Shown: piece by piece, positions 1 to 5,129 of the stretch
Numbering within the stretch: position 1 is the first letter of the stretch
Layout: each line of letters begins with the position of its first letter
NCBI GenBank assembly: GCA_030668505.1
Contig: DAOUTV010000166.1
Coordinates: forward strand, 1-5,232
Length of the DNA: 5,232 nucleotides
DNA from: Desulfobacterales bacterium
Lineage (GTDB): Bacteria; Desulfobacterota; Desulfobacteria; Desulfobacterales; C00003060
Direction of reading: 5' to 3'
Made by a program: the position numbers and the translations under genes
The notes under the pieces: generated by a model
Database searches by the model: none
What the model was told of the DNA's origin: nothing
What the model saw: the letters and a program-made list of their open reading frames with translations, nothing else

Positions 1-40
1 AGCTTCAGCGGAGTCCCTTTGCTAACAGCCAGTTAGGCCT

Positions 41-100
41 GCCCTGGCGCGACATCCCAAGATGATTTTGGTGCCCATGTAGTCCCGGTCTGGGCCAGGG
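41..100 (+). repeat. 60-bp element with conserved ends, copy 1
   Basis: The element starts with GCCCTGGCGC and ends with TCCCGGTCTGGGCCAGGG (83-100). Both ends are identical to the copy at 5130-5189, which is also exactly 60 bp, while the roughly 32 bases between them differ. The outer bases CCCTGGC and GCCAGGG are complementary, so the ends can pair as a stem around a long variable loop. It has no coding capacity. It resembles a REP-like or other dispersed intergenic element; the family is not recognised. Confidence 0.7.
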
Positions 101-113
101 GCTCTTCAACCGG

Positions 114-134
114 GAACCGTGAACGTTGAACCGC
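114..134 (+). repeat. three heptamer units (GAACCGT-type)
   Basis: Three consecutive 7-nt units, GAACCGT, GAACGTT and GAACCGC, form a degenerate tandem repeat. A related degenerate pair, GAATCGT and GAACAGG, lies at 2366-2379 just before the CYTH gene. It is non-coding and of unknown function. Confidence 0.5.
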
Positions 135-241
135 TCAACCCAGGTTATAGTGACATAGATTTGAGAATCTCGAGAAACTTTTTGTAAAGAATGAAGATAT
201 TGTAAGGAATTTCCTTTGTCAAATCAAATTTCTAGGCTGAG

Positions 242-530
242 TCTTAGGGCTGGCGCAAAAATAAGTTGGCAGCATTGGCGCTCAGATTTTGGTCAGATTT
301 GGCCGATCCGATTGAGGAAAACCACAGGAATAGCAAGCTATTTCGCGGATTTTGTGCCTGCCCTGGTGCTATGCAACAAACTGGCTGGTATACTCTGTCT
401 TGCGTTGGAACCGGAAAATTAGCTCACTAAAGCCTACAGACCAGGTCTGGGCCAGGGAATGAGTATCGGTCAAAGATGGCCTGAAGCTGTGATGCCAAAA
501 TGGTAAGTTATTTTTGCGCCAGCCCTTAGA
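242..530. mobile_element. imperfect long palindrome, MITE-like element
   Basis: The arms 242-267 and 505-530 are inverted repeats matching at 24 of 26 positions, including a 19-bp exact core (AGGGCTGGCGCAAAAATAA at 246-264 against its complement at 508-526). Weaker complementarity continues inward in the same register: 298-307 (TTTGGCCGAT) faces 465-474 (ATCGGTCAAA). The two halves therefore form one large imperfect palindrome with a copy of the conserved-end element (360-457) at its centre. GAGT at 239-242 and at 529-532 could be a 4-bp target duplication, which would put the tips near 243 and 528. There is no transposase gene inside. This fits a miniature inverted-repeat element, but a structured non-coding RNA or a degraded larger element is also possible. 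Confidence 0.55.
360..457 (+). repeat. conserved-end element, longer copy 2
   Basis: It begins with GCCCTGGTGC, one base different from copies 1 and 3, and ends with GGTCTGGGCCAGGG (444-457), identical in all three copies. The interior is about 38 bases longer than in the 60-bp copies. It shares AAAGCCTACA (430-439) with the interior of copy 3 (5160-5169). It sits in the centre of the palindrome 242-530, which suggests nested insertion or a shared origin. Confidence 0.55.
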
Positions 531-622
531 GTGGAGGCATGATTGCGAATAGGAGAGAAGGATTGAAGATGGGAGCAAAACAGGCAAGCAAGGCCATGGC
601 CACAAGATAGCCACCATGTCCA

Positions 623-841
623 TTACTTAAATCGATATGTAATTCTCCCTCTAGATAAGTCATACGGTGAGAGTTCAACAGTTACAAGGTCTCCAGGCAG
701 GATCTTGATAGAGTACTTACGCATCTTTCCACAGGGATGGGCCAGTATCTGATGCTTATTCTCTAACTCTACCTTATAGGTACCGTGCGACATATTCTGA
801 ATGACCTTGCCCTTTACCTCGATGGCTTCTTCTTTAGCCAT
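623..841 (-). CDS. infA: translation initiation factor IF-1 (divergent copy)
   Basis: IF-1 binds the ribosomal A site of the 30S subunit and assists IF-2 and IF-3 during initiation; it is cytoplasmic. The 72-residue product has the usual IF-1 length and is a single S1/OB-fold domain. It opens with MAKEEAIEVKGKV and carries the conserved stretch AHPCGKMRK (34-42), followed by ILPGDLVTVELSPYDLSRGRI (47-67, with G50, D51 and the ELSPYD core) and a basic end (RITYRFK). It departs from the common form in the first loop, where MSHGTYKV replaces the usual LPN-x-x-F-x-V, and in having PC instead of IS before GKMRK. A strong Shine-Dalgarno, AAAGGGGGTGA, lies 7 bases before the ATG. infA normally sits near secY, map and rpmJ in the spc/alpha region. 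Its position after rpsI suggests a second IF-1 paralogue or a relocated gene. The identity is secure; the paralogue idea is inference. Confidence 0.96.
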   Translation of the reverse strand: MAKEEAIEVKGKVIQNMSHGTYKVELENKHQILAHPCGKMRKYSIKILPGDLVTVELSPYDLSRGRITYRFK

Positions 842-848
842 TATTAAT

Positions 849-859
849 TCACCCCCTTT
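849..859 (-). promoter_or_regulatory. strong ribosome binding site of infA
   Basis: On the minus strand this reads AAAGGGGGTGA, ending 7 bases before the ATG. It is the strongest Shine-Dalgarno in the window and fixes the infA start. Confidence 0.75.
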
Positions 860-885
860 CCCTATGGTTTATTGCCTATCATTAG

Positions 886-914
886 ATCATAGAATCTTAA
901 CCCAACAAACACAA
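886..914 (-). promoter_or_regulatory. possible infA promoter
   Basis: On the minus strand a TTGTGT (-35 like, 909-914) is followed after 17 bases by TATGAT (-10 like, 886-891), about 45 bases before the infA ATG. The -10 is good but the -35 is poor, and it overlaps the 9-nt microrepeat. If real, infA has its own transcript besides readthrough from rplM-rpsI. Confidence 0.35.
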
Positions 915-925
915 GAAACTCAACA
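899..925. repeat. 9-nt tandem microrepeat in rpsI-infA spacer
   Basis: Three 9-nt units, AACCCAACA, AACACAAGA and AACTCAACA, lie head to tail. The unit AACCCAACA recurs exactly at 1421-1429 inside a similar repeat between rplM and rpsI. On the mRNA strand the unit reads TGTTGGGTT. Confidence 0.6.
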
Positions 926-961
926 AGATAGTTTCCTCACTTCCACGGCCCAGGCAGTGAA

Positions 962-1351
962 TTAGCGTTTTGAATACTGGAATCGAGCACGTGCACCTTT
1001 TTGCCCGTATTTCTTCCTCTCTTTTATCCTGGAATCACGTGTAACAAGGCCTGCCTTCTTTAGTATTGATCTGAACTCTGGATTGAACTGAAGCAAACAC
1101 TTTGCAATGCCATGCCGAATGGCAGCTGCCTGTCCTGAAATACCACCACCTTTGACAGTGACTTTCACGTCAAAGCTACCATAGGTATCTGTCAGAACGA
1201 AGGGCTGTTCTGTGACCATTTTGGCAGTCTCCCGGCCAAAATAATCTTCGATAGTGCGATTGTTAATGGTGATGATACCTTTCCCAGGCTTAAGCCACGT
1301 TCTGGCCACAGAAGTCTTCCGTTTTCCAGTACCATAATAAGATTCTGCCAT
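962..1351 (-). CDS. rpsI: 30S ribosomal protein S9
   Basis: S9 is a structural protein of the 30S head whose C-terminal tail reaches the P-site tRNA. The 129-residue product matches the family length (130 in E. coli). Diagnostic stretches are GTGKRKTSVAR (7-17), GGGISGQAAAIRHGI (68-82, the S9 signature) and the basic tail ending in QYSKR (125-129), with the family-typical terminal SKR. The start is supported by a GGAG Shine-Dalgarno (1358-1361) 6 bases before the ATG. The gene follows rplM, the conserved L13-S9 pair of bacteria, but the 93-bp spacer is much longer than the few bases usual for this pair and contains repeat sequence. Co-transcription from the rplM promoter is likely. Confidence 0.98.
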   Translation of the reverse strand: MAESYYGTGKRKTSVARTWLKPGKGIITINNRTIEDYFGRETAKMVTEQPFVLTDTYGSFDVKVTVKGGGISGQAAAIRHGIAKCLLQFNPEFRSILKKAGLVTRDSRIKERKKYGQKGARARFQYSKR

Positions 1352-1355
1352 AAGA

Positions 1356-1362
1356 CACTCCA
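1356..1362 (-). promoter_or_regulatory. ribosome binding site of rpsI
   Basis: TGGAGTG on the minus strand contains GGAG at 6 bases from the ATG and supports the annotated S9 start. Confidence 0.6.
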
Positions 1363-1411
1363 GAATATTTCGTATTTTAGATCTCTGATTTCGGATTTAA
1401 CCAAAACCGTA

Positions 1412-1438
1412 AACTTAACGAACCCAACAATCCCAATA
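1412..1438. repeat. 9-nt tandem microrepeat in rplM-rpsI spacer
   Basis: Three degenerate 9-nt units, AACTTAACG, AACCCAACA and ATCCCAATA, lie within the spacer of the ribosomal operon. The middle unit is identical to 899-907. Next to it, ATTTCGGATT (1388-1397) recurs at 1991-2000, so this spacer is largely built from dispersed short repeats. Confidence 0.55.
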
Positions 1439-1444
1439 ATACCT

Positions 1445-1873
1445 CTATAGCTGCAGACTTTCAGGTTGTTGTGCCACATGCGGGTGTTCAGGTCCAGCAT
1501 AAACCTTTAGCTTTTTTAACATCATACGACCGAGACTGTTCTTGGGAAGCATCCCCCTAACCGCACGAATGACTAAATCCTCAGGGCGCTTTTGCAAAAG
1601 CTGCTTGGCTGTCATCGATTTTAGCCCCCCCATATAACCGCTGTGGCGATAATAGAGTTTTTCATTCCATTTCTTGCCGGTCAAGGCAACTTTATTGGCG
1701 TTTATCACAATGATGTTATCGCCTGTGTCAACGTGTGGTGTATAGATAGGCTTGTGCTTTCCCCTGAGGCGGATAGCAACAAAACTGGCCAGCCTACCCA
1801 AGATGCACTCGCTGGCATCCACTACGTACCACTTTCTCTCAACCTCTGTTGGTTTTGCACTGTACGTCTTCAT
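1445..1873 (-). CDS. rplM: 50S ribosomal protein L13
   Basis: L13 is an early-assembly protein of the 50S subunit that binds 23S rRNA. The 142-residue product equals the E. coli length. It opens with MKTYSAKP and continues with ERKWYVVDA (12-20) and LGRLAS (25-30). The middle holds YRHSGYMGGLK (75-85). The family signature runs from GMLPKNSLGR (107-116) through KLKVYAG (121-127) to HPHVAQQP (130-137). The first residues match the usual L13 N-terminus, which fixes the start even though the Shine-Dalgarno is weak: AGAGGG lies about 18 bases upstream. It is first gene of the minus-strand unit rplM-rpsI-(infA), with a clear promoter at 1917-1945 and a leader of roughly 35 bases. In E. coli L13 represses its own operon; no such site can be identified here. 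Confidence 0.98.
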   Translation of the reverse strand: MKTYSAKPTEVERKWYVVDASECILGRLASFVAIRLRGKHKPIYTPHVDTGDNIIVINANKVALTGKKWNEKLYYRHSGYMGGLKSMTAKQLLQKRPEDLVIRAVRGMLPKNSLGRMMLKKLKVYAGPEHPHVAQQPESLQL

Positions 1874-1916
1874 GATTTAATCTTTTCACGTCCCTCTGAA
1901 TTTTATAAAAAGGTTA

Positions 1917-1945
1917 TTATTATTAGGTTCACAATTCCGTGTCAA
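1917..1945 (-). promoter_or_regulatory. sigma-70-type promoter of rplM-rpsI
   Basis: On the minus strand a consensus TTGACA (1940-1945) is followed after exactly 17 bases by TAATAA (1917-1922), about 44 bases before the rplM ATG. Spacing, sequence and position all fit a housekeeping promoter for the ribosomal protein operon. Confidence 0.7.
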
Positions 1946-2063
1946 GAAAAAAACGGTGGGGAACAGGTTGTAACGACGCATAGCTATGGCATTTCGGATT
2001 GCGAATTTAGTACCTAAGTTTGAAAATTCGTGTTTTTCTGGCAAAAAACTATAAAAGACAATC

Positions 2064-2082
2064 ACGCCTCTTCTCAAGGCGT
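2064..2082. repeat. small stem-loop in divergent spacer
   Basis: ACGCCT (2064-2069) and AGGCGT (2077-2082) form a perfect 6-bp stem with a 7-base loop. No T-run follows on either strand, so it is not a convincing terminator. Confidence 0.3.
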
Positions 2083-2094
2083 AAAGCCGCAATA

Positions 2095-2165
2095 CACGAA
2101 AGATTGAAAGCACGAAATATAATAACATTCAGACTTTCGTGTCTTCGTACTTTCGTGCTTTCGTG
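2095..2165. repeat. inverted arrays of CACGAAAG/CTTTCGTG octamers
   Basis: Three 8-nt units (CACGAAAG, ATTGAAAG, CACGAAAT; 2095-2118) are followed by a 15-base gap. Four units of the complementary type then follow (CTTTCGTG, TCTTCGTA, CTTTCGTG, CTTTCGTG; 2134-2165). The two arrays are inverted relative to each other and could form a hairpin. A two-unit remnant occurs at 3801-3816, and in both places the octamers lie upstream of the GGTTCCGGTT motif. Confidence 0.65.
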
Positions 2166-2184
2166 ATAAAATTTTTCTTGTTTA

Positions 2185-2205
2185 GGTTCCGGTTTATCCT
2201 GGTTA
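2185..2205 (+). repeat. 21-bp GGTTCCGGTT motif, copy 1
   Basis: GGTTCCGGTT-TATCCT-GGTTA preceded by a T-rich run (2171-2183). It is repeated at 3837-3857 (+) and 5079-5099 (-), with the consensus GGTTCCGGTTYRTC followed by two variable bases and GGTTA. It is a non-coding dispersed repeat of unknown function. Confidence 0.6.
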
Positions 2206-2270
2206 TGATGTGATCTATGTAATTCGCAAAAGACTTTTTACGAAACCATCAAATGTGGCAACTATATTGT

Positions 2271-2299
2271 TTGACATTTAACCCTATCTCCAATACATT
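2271..2299 (+). promoter_or_regulatory. sigma-70-type promoter of the CYTH/EEP operon
   Basis: A consensus TTGACA (2271-2276) is followed after 17 bases by TACATT (2294-2299), 90 bases before the CYTH ATG. AAATGT (2251-2256) and ACATTT (2274-2279) form an inverted pair overlapping the -35 box, a possible but unproven operator. The expected leader (about 2306-2389) contains the direct repeat CTTGCTGAG/CTTGCTAGG. Confidence 0.6.
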
Positions 2300-2376
2300 A
2301 CAACAGTTAGAAGCCCGCTTGCTGAGCTTGCTAGGCAGACGAGGATATCCTTGCCCTTAAATCATGAATCGTGAAC

Positions 2377-2380
2377 AGGA
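2377..2380 (+). promoter_or_regulatory. ribosome binding site of the CYTH gene
   Basis: AGGA lies 9 bases before the ATG at 2390. It falls at the 3' end of a degenerate heptamer series (GAATCGT, GAACAGG) related to 114-134. Confidence 0.5.
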
Positions 2381-2389
2381 CAGTGCATT

Positions 2390-2998
2390 ATGCAAGCGCC
2401 TCTCGAAATTGAGGTAAAGTTTCATCTGCCTGAGATCAAACCCGTACGAGACAGCCTGCTCGCCATAGGCGCCATACACTGTGGCCGAATCTTTGAAACC
2501 AACATCAGGTTTGAAGATGTATCAAATAGTCTCAGAAAACAAGGCATTCTATTGAGGCTCCGAAAAGATGATCGAATCCGGCTGACCTTCAAGTCAAGTC
2601 TCTCCCGCCCTGATACTCAATTTAAAGTACATCGAGAACTGGAGGTAGAAGTGGGTGATTTTGAAGCCTGCCATTCCATCTTAAAGGGTCTGGGGTTTCA
2701 CCAGGAGCAGATCTATGAAAAATGGCGGGAGACTTTTGTTCTTAATAACACGAAATTCCTTATAGACACAATGCCTTATGGAGTGTTCCTTGAAATTGAG
2801 GGACAAAAATCTAGCATCCGGAATAATGCAGATCGGCTTGGCCTGAACTGGAAAAAAAGGATCTTACTGAATTACCTGGAGATCTTTGAGGTTGTACAGC
2901 GTGAAGAGGGCCTTAATTTCAGTGATATAACCTTTGAAAACTTTAGAGCAAAAAGTTTGGACATAAGAAAACTTCTCCCTTTACTTTATGCAGGTTAA
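2390..2998 (+). CDS. CYTH-domain protein, class IV adenylate cyclase-like
   Basis: The CYTH fold is an eight-stranded tunnel that binds triphosphates with metal. Members make cAMP (class IV cyclase CyaB) or hydrolyse thiamine triphosphate or inorganic triphosphate. The 202-residue product carries the diagnostic ExExK motif (E6, E8, K10) at its N-terminus. Paired basic residues follow in LRLRKD (R56, R58) and RLTFK (R64, K68), then acidic HRELEVEV (81-88). KWRETF (K111, R113) and LIDTMPYGVFLEIEG (124-138, with D126, E135 and E137) complete the pattern, and this last block is the form usual in class IV cyclase-like proteins. No signal peptide is present, so it should be cytoplasmic. The helical tail (about 150-200) is also common in this group. 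It has its own good promoter and an EEP-family hydrolase directly downstream. Family membership is firm; cyclase versus triphosphatase activity cannot be decided from sequence. Confidence 0.88.
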   Translation: MQAPLEIEVKFHLPEIKPVRDSLLAIGAIHCGRIFETNIRFEDVSNSLRKQGILLRLRKDDRIRLTFKSSLSRPDTQFKVHRELEVEVGDFEACHSILKGLGFHQEQIYEKWRETFVLNNTKFLIDTMPYGVFLEIEGQKSSIRNNADRLGLNWKKRILLNYLEIFEVVQREEGLNFSDITFENFRAKSLDIRKLLPLLYAG

Positions 2999-3024
2999 GC
3001 CTTCAGTTGAACTATGGTCGAACA

Positions 3025-3789
3025 ATGAAAAGCCTGTCAGTACTATCCCTTAATCTGCGGTTTGGTCTTGCTGATGACGGGCCCAATTCATGGGACTTTC
3101 GTAAAGAAAGCGTGGTGAAGCTTTTCAAGACACAGGGTCCTGATTTGATTGCCACCCAGGAAGCGAATCATTTCCAGATCGACTTCCTGGACGAGAACCT
3201 CCCCGAATACAGCTACATAGGAAGACGGCACCCTGCCCCTAAGTTCTGGCAGGACAATATCCTGTTTCATCGAAAAGAGATCGTTTGCAAGAATGATCTC
3301 CATTTTTTCTTGAGTCAAACACCCCATATCCCGAGCCGGTCTTTTGGAAGCCACTATCCCAGACAGGCCACTCTCGGGCTTTTCCATGTCAACAGCCAAC
3401 CCTTGATTTGTATTAATACCCACTTTGATTTCGATACCCCGGCACAGATGGGGGCCGCACGGGTAATCAAACAACAGTTGGCGTTATATGATGAAAAGAT
3501 TCCTGCCATTCTCATGGGCGATTTTAACGCCACACCCGAAAGCCTCTGCTATCAATTGCTGACGGAGAAAGAGGTCGATGGAGAAAAAGGCCTCGATTTT
3601 AGTGAGACCTTCAAGACCCCTTATCCCAGTACATTCCATCGATTCACGGGAAAGCCGGCTGGTGATTATATTGACTGGATCCTGTACAGGGGACCTCTCC
3701 GCCTAAAGACTCATGAGGTACTGCAAGGGCCGGTAGACGGAATGTACCCCTCAGACCACTTTCCTGTAACTGCTGTCTTTGACTTATGA
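3025..3789 (+). CDS. endonuclease/exonuclease/phosphatase (EEP) family hydrolase
   Basis: The EEP fold (DNase I/AP endonuclease-like) cleaves phosphodiester or phosphomonoester bonds using divalent metal. Counting from the ATG at 3025 (254 residues), the full catalytic set is visible: N10 in LSLNLRFG, E46 in ATQEA, H133 in NTHFD, D166 and N168 in GDFNA, D217 in DYIDWI, and D244-H245 in YPSDHFPV. DDGPNSW (17-23) recalls the bacterial metal-dependent hydrolase subgroup. No signal peptide is seen, so a cytoplasmic location is expected. A TTG at 3007 would add six residues; ATG is preferred because it begins just before the first beta strand, although neither start has a clear Shine-Dalgarno. The gene starts 26 bases after the CYTH stop (8 from the TTG), so the two are almost certainly co-transcribed and perhaps translationally coupled. 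The substrate is unknown: nucleic acid, nucleotide, phospholipid and sugar phosphate all remain possible. Confidence 0.9.
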   Translation: MKSLSVLSLNLRFGLADDGPNSWDFRKESVVKLFKTQGPDLIATQEANHFQIDFLDENLPEYSYIGRRHPAPKFWQDNILFHRKEIVCKNDLHFFLSQTPHIPSRSFGSHYPRQATLGLFHVNSQPLICINTHFDFDTPAQMGAARVIKQQLALYDEKIPAILMGDFNATPESLCYQLLTEKEVDGEKGLDFSETFKTPYPSTFHRFTGKPAGDYIDWILYRGPLRLKTHEVLQGPVDGMYPSDHFPVTAVFDL

Positions 3790-3800
3790 AAAGAGATAAT

Positions 3801-3816
3801 CACGAAAGAATGAAAG
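3801..3816 (+). repeat. two-unit octamer remnant (CACGAAAG)
   Basis: CACGAAAG and AATGAAAG repeat the first two units of 2095-2110. As there, they precede a T-rich run and the GGTTCCGGTT motif. Confidence 0.5.
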
Positions 3817-3836
3817 ATAGATTTATTTTCTTTTTT

Positions 3837-3857
3837 GGTTCCGGTTCATCAAGGTTA
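3837..3857 (+). repeat. 21-bp GGTTCCGGTT motif, copy 2, at the chaN start
   Basis: GGTTCCGGTT-CATCAA-GGTTA ends 8 bases before the ChaN ATG and is preceded by a T-rich run (3826-3836). It is a direct copy of 2185-2205 and an inverted copy of 5079-5099. Confidence 0.65.
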
Positions 3858-3859
3858 GG
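3857..3859 (+). promoter_or_regulatory. ribosome binding site of the ChaN gene at a repeat edge
   Basis: The best Shine-Dalgarno for the ATG at 3866 is AGG (within TTAGGTTAG), 6 bases upstream. Its first base is the last base of the 21-bp repeat, so the repeat boundary abuts the translation signal. Confidence 0.45.
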
Positions 3860-3865
3860 TTAGAA

Positions 3866-5074
3866 ATGATAAAAAAAATTATATGGATAATCTGCTGCTT
3901 CTTTTTCTTGGGCTGTGCAACCCATAAGCTCAACTGGCAATCTCCCTATAGGAAACTCTCTTCCCTTAAGGAAGGCGACATCGTCCATCTTCCAACCGGG
4001 GTTAAGGTAACCAAGGAGCAATTGATAAATATGTTGGGTGCAGCCAGAATAATTTATGTGGGCGAAACCCATGACAATATTAATAGTCATAAGGTACAGA
4101 TAGAAATTCTAACGGCACTGACAGAACGCTACCCCCAGAAAATAGCTGTGGGCATGGAAATGCTAAAAAAGCCTTCACAGGAGTCTGCTGATCACTGGAT
4201 ATCCGGGAAACTGGATGAAAAAGAATTCGTCAAAGTATGGACCGAGAACTGGAGTAATGACTTTCAATATTATAGATCTATCTTACACTACATGCGAGAA
4301 TACAAAACACCTCTCGTAGCCCTTCGCGCCCCTGATGACTGGTTAAAAAAAGTAAAAAAGACTGAATCCGCCGATCAGATGAAGGAGAATGACGACGAGC
4401 TTCCACAAATGGACCTTAAGGATCCCTACCACCTGGCACACATGAAGGCTATTTTTGCTAAACATCCGATGGGTGGGCTCAGTTTTGAGGCTTTTTACAG
4501 GGTTCAGGTGTTATGGGACGAATCAATGGCCAACAGCATAGTCGAATACCTTCAAAGCAAGCAAGGCCAAGACAAAAAAATCTTGATCTTCAGCGGCGGT
4601 AATCACATGCAATATGGTTTTGGTATTCCCCGTCGAGTCTTTCGTCGTCTTCCATTGCCCTATGCCATTGTTCTGCCCATAACGGTTCATGTCCCCCCTG
4701 AAAAAGAGCACAAACTCATGGACGTCACCCTGCCTGAAATACCCTTGCTGCCGGGAGACTTTGCCTGGATTGTCAGCTACGAGGATCTCAGTGACCGTAA
4801 GGTATATCTTGGAGTCATGATTCGAGATACTGATGACGGAGTTAAGATATTGGGCACAATGAAGAACTTAGCGGCAGAAAAAGCGGGTTTGCAGAAAAAC
4901 GATATAATAACAGCCTTAGACGGAGAGCAAATTCAAACAAACTTCGATCTGACTTATTTGATCGGCTTAAAGAAACCGGGTGAAAAAGGGGTCATAGAAG
5001 TGTTACGCGACAAAAAACCTTTATCCTTTGAGGTCACCTTTCAGGCAAGACGAAACTCGGGGCATTCGCCCTAA
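3866..5074 (+). CDS. ChaN-family lipoprotein with C-terminal PDZ domain
   Basis: The 402-residue product starts with a lipoprotein signal: a KK pair, a hydrophobic stretch and a lipobox FLGC with the lipidated cysteine at 17. Residue +2 is alanine, so sorting to the outer membrane is expected. The ChaN/DUF399 domain spans about 45-275 and shows YVGETHD (64-70, the GETH motif), H75, GMEM (96-99), QVLWDESMA (214-222) and GGNHMQYGFGIPRR (244-257). The Campylobacter ChaN is an iron-regulated haem-binding outer-membrane lipoprotein, so haem or iron handling is the best guess, not shown here. A PDZ domain (about 312-392) follows, with YLGVMI (314-319), the GLQKNDII core (341-348) and LDGEQI (351-356). 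Such domains bind peptide ends and occur in envelope quality-control proteins. It lies 76 bases after the EEP gene; no clear promoter or Fur-like box is seen. Confidence 0.9.
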   Translation: MIKKIIWIICCFFFLGCATHKLNWQSPYRKLSSLKEGDIVHLPTGVKVTKEQLINMLGAARIIYVGETHDNINSHKVQIEILTALTERYPQKIAVGMEMLKKPSQESADHWISGKLDEKEFVKVWTENWSNDFQYYRSILHYMREYKTPLVALRAPDDWLKKVKKTESADQMKENDDELPQMDLKDPYHLAHMKAIFAKHPMGGLSFEAFYRVQVLWDESMANSIVEYLQSKQGQDKKILIFSGGNHMQYGFGIPRRVFRRLPLPYAIVLPITVHVPPEKEHKLMDVTLPEIPLLPGDFAWIVSYEDLSDRKVYLGVMIRDTDDGVKILGTMKNLAAEKAGLQKNDIITALDGEQIQTNFDLTYLIGLKKPGEKGVIEVLRDKKPLSFEVTFQARRNSGHSP

Positions 5075-5078
5075 TCCC

Positions 5079-5099
5079 TAACCCGGACAAACCGGAACC
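5079..5099 (-). repeat. 21-bp GGTTCCGGTT motif, inverted copy 3, after chaN
   Basis: Read on the minus strand this is GGTTCCGGTT-TGTCCG-GGTTA, four bases after the ChaN stop. The complementary A-rich run (5100-5104) mirrors the T-run before copy 2. With 3837-3857 it forms an inverted pair closely bracketing the ChaN gene. Confidence 0.65.
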
Positions 5100-5105
5100 A
5101 AAAAG

Positions 5106-5123
5106 AAGTGCCTAAAATGTCTA
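5106..5123 (+). repeat. 9-nt repeat AAGTGCCTA, left block
   Basis: Two 9-nt units, AAGTGCCTA and AAATGTCTA, precede the conserved-end element at 5130. The 11 bases AAGTGCCTAAA (5106-5116) recur at 5197-5207 on its other side. Confidence 0.5.
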
Positions 5124-5129
5124 AAGCCC

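Noticed and set aside
22..38. CTAAC/GTTAG inverted pair including GTTAGGC, like an integron attC core site
   Set aside because: The arms are only 5 bp apart with no attC-length structure, no second core site at the right distance and no cassette or integrase gene.
216..422. Plus-strand open frame of 68 codons in the left region
   Set aside because: It lies almost wholly within the palindromic element and has no recognisable domain.
41..457. Fixed ends with variable middles, considered as a CRISPR-like array
   Set aside because: The copies are not regularly spaced, no repeat-spacer alternation exists and no cas gene is nearby.
530..622. Terminator after infA
   Set aside because: Only a weak 5-bp stem with a wobble pair is found and no T-run follows on the minus strand.
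369..623. Minus-strand open frame of 84 codons whose ATG overlaps the infA stop (TAATG)
   Set aside because: The overlap looks like translational coupling, but the frame runs through one arm of the palindrome and through the nested repeat element, has low-complexity hydrophobic and Ser/His-rich composition, and matches no family I recognise.
1643..2128. Open frames on both strands overlapping rplM and its upstream spacer
   Set aside because: One is antisense to L13 and the other crosses the rplM promoter and microrepeats; neither shows protein-like features.
3088..3474. Minus-strand frame of 128 codons inside the EEP gene
   Set aside because: It is antisense to a gene with a complete set of catalytic motifs, so it is a shadow frame.
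3779..3800. TTGACT...GATAAT as a promoter for chaN
   Set aside because: The spacing is 10 bases, far too short for a sigma-70 promoter.
5075..5100. CCGG-ACAAA-CCGG as a terminator after chaN
   Set aside because: Only a 4-bp stem with no following T-run; better explained as part of the inverted 21-bp motif.
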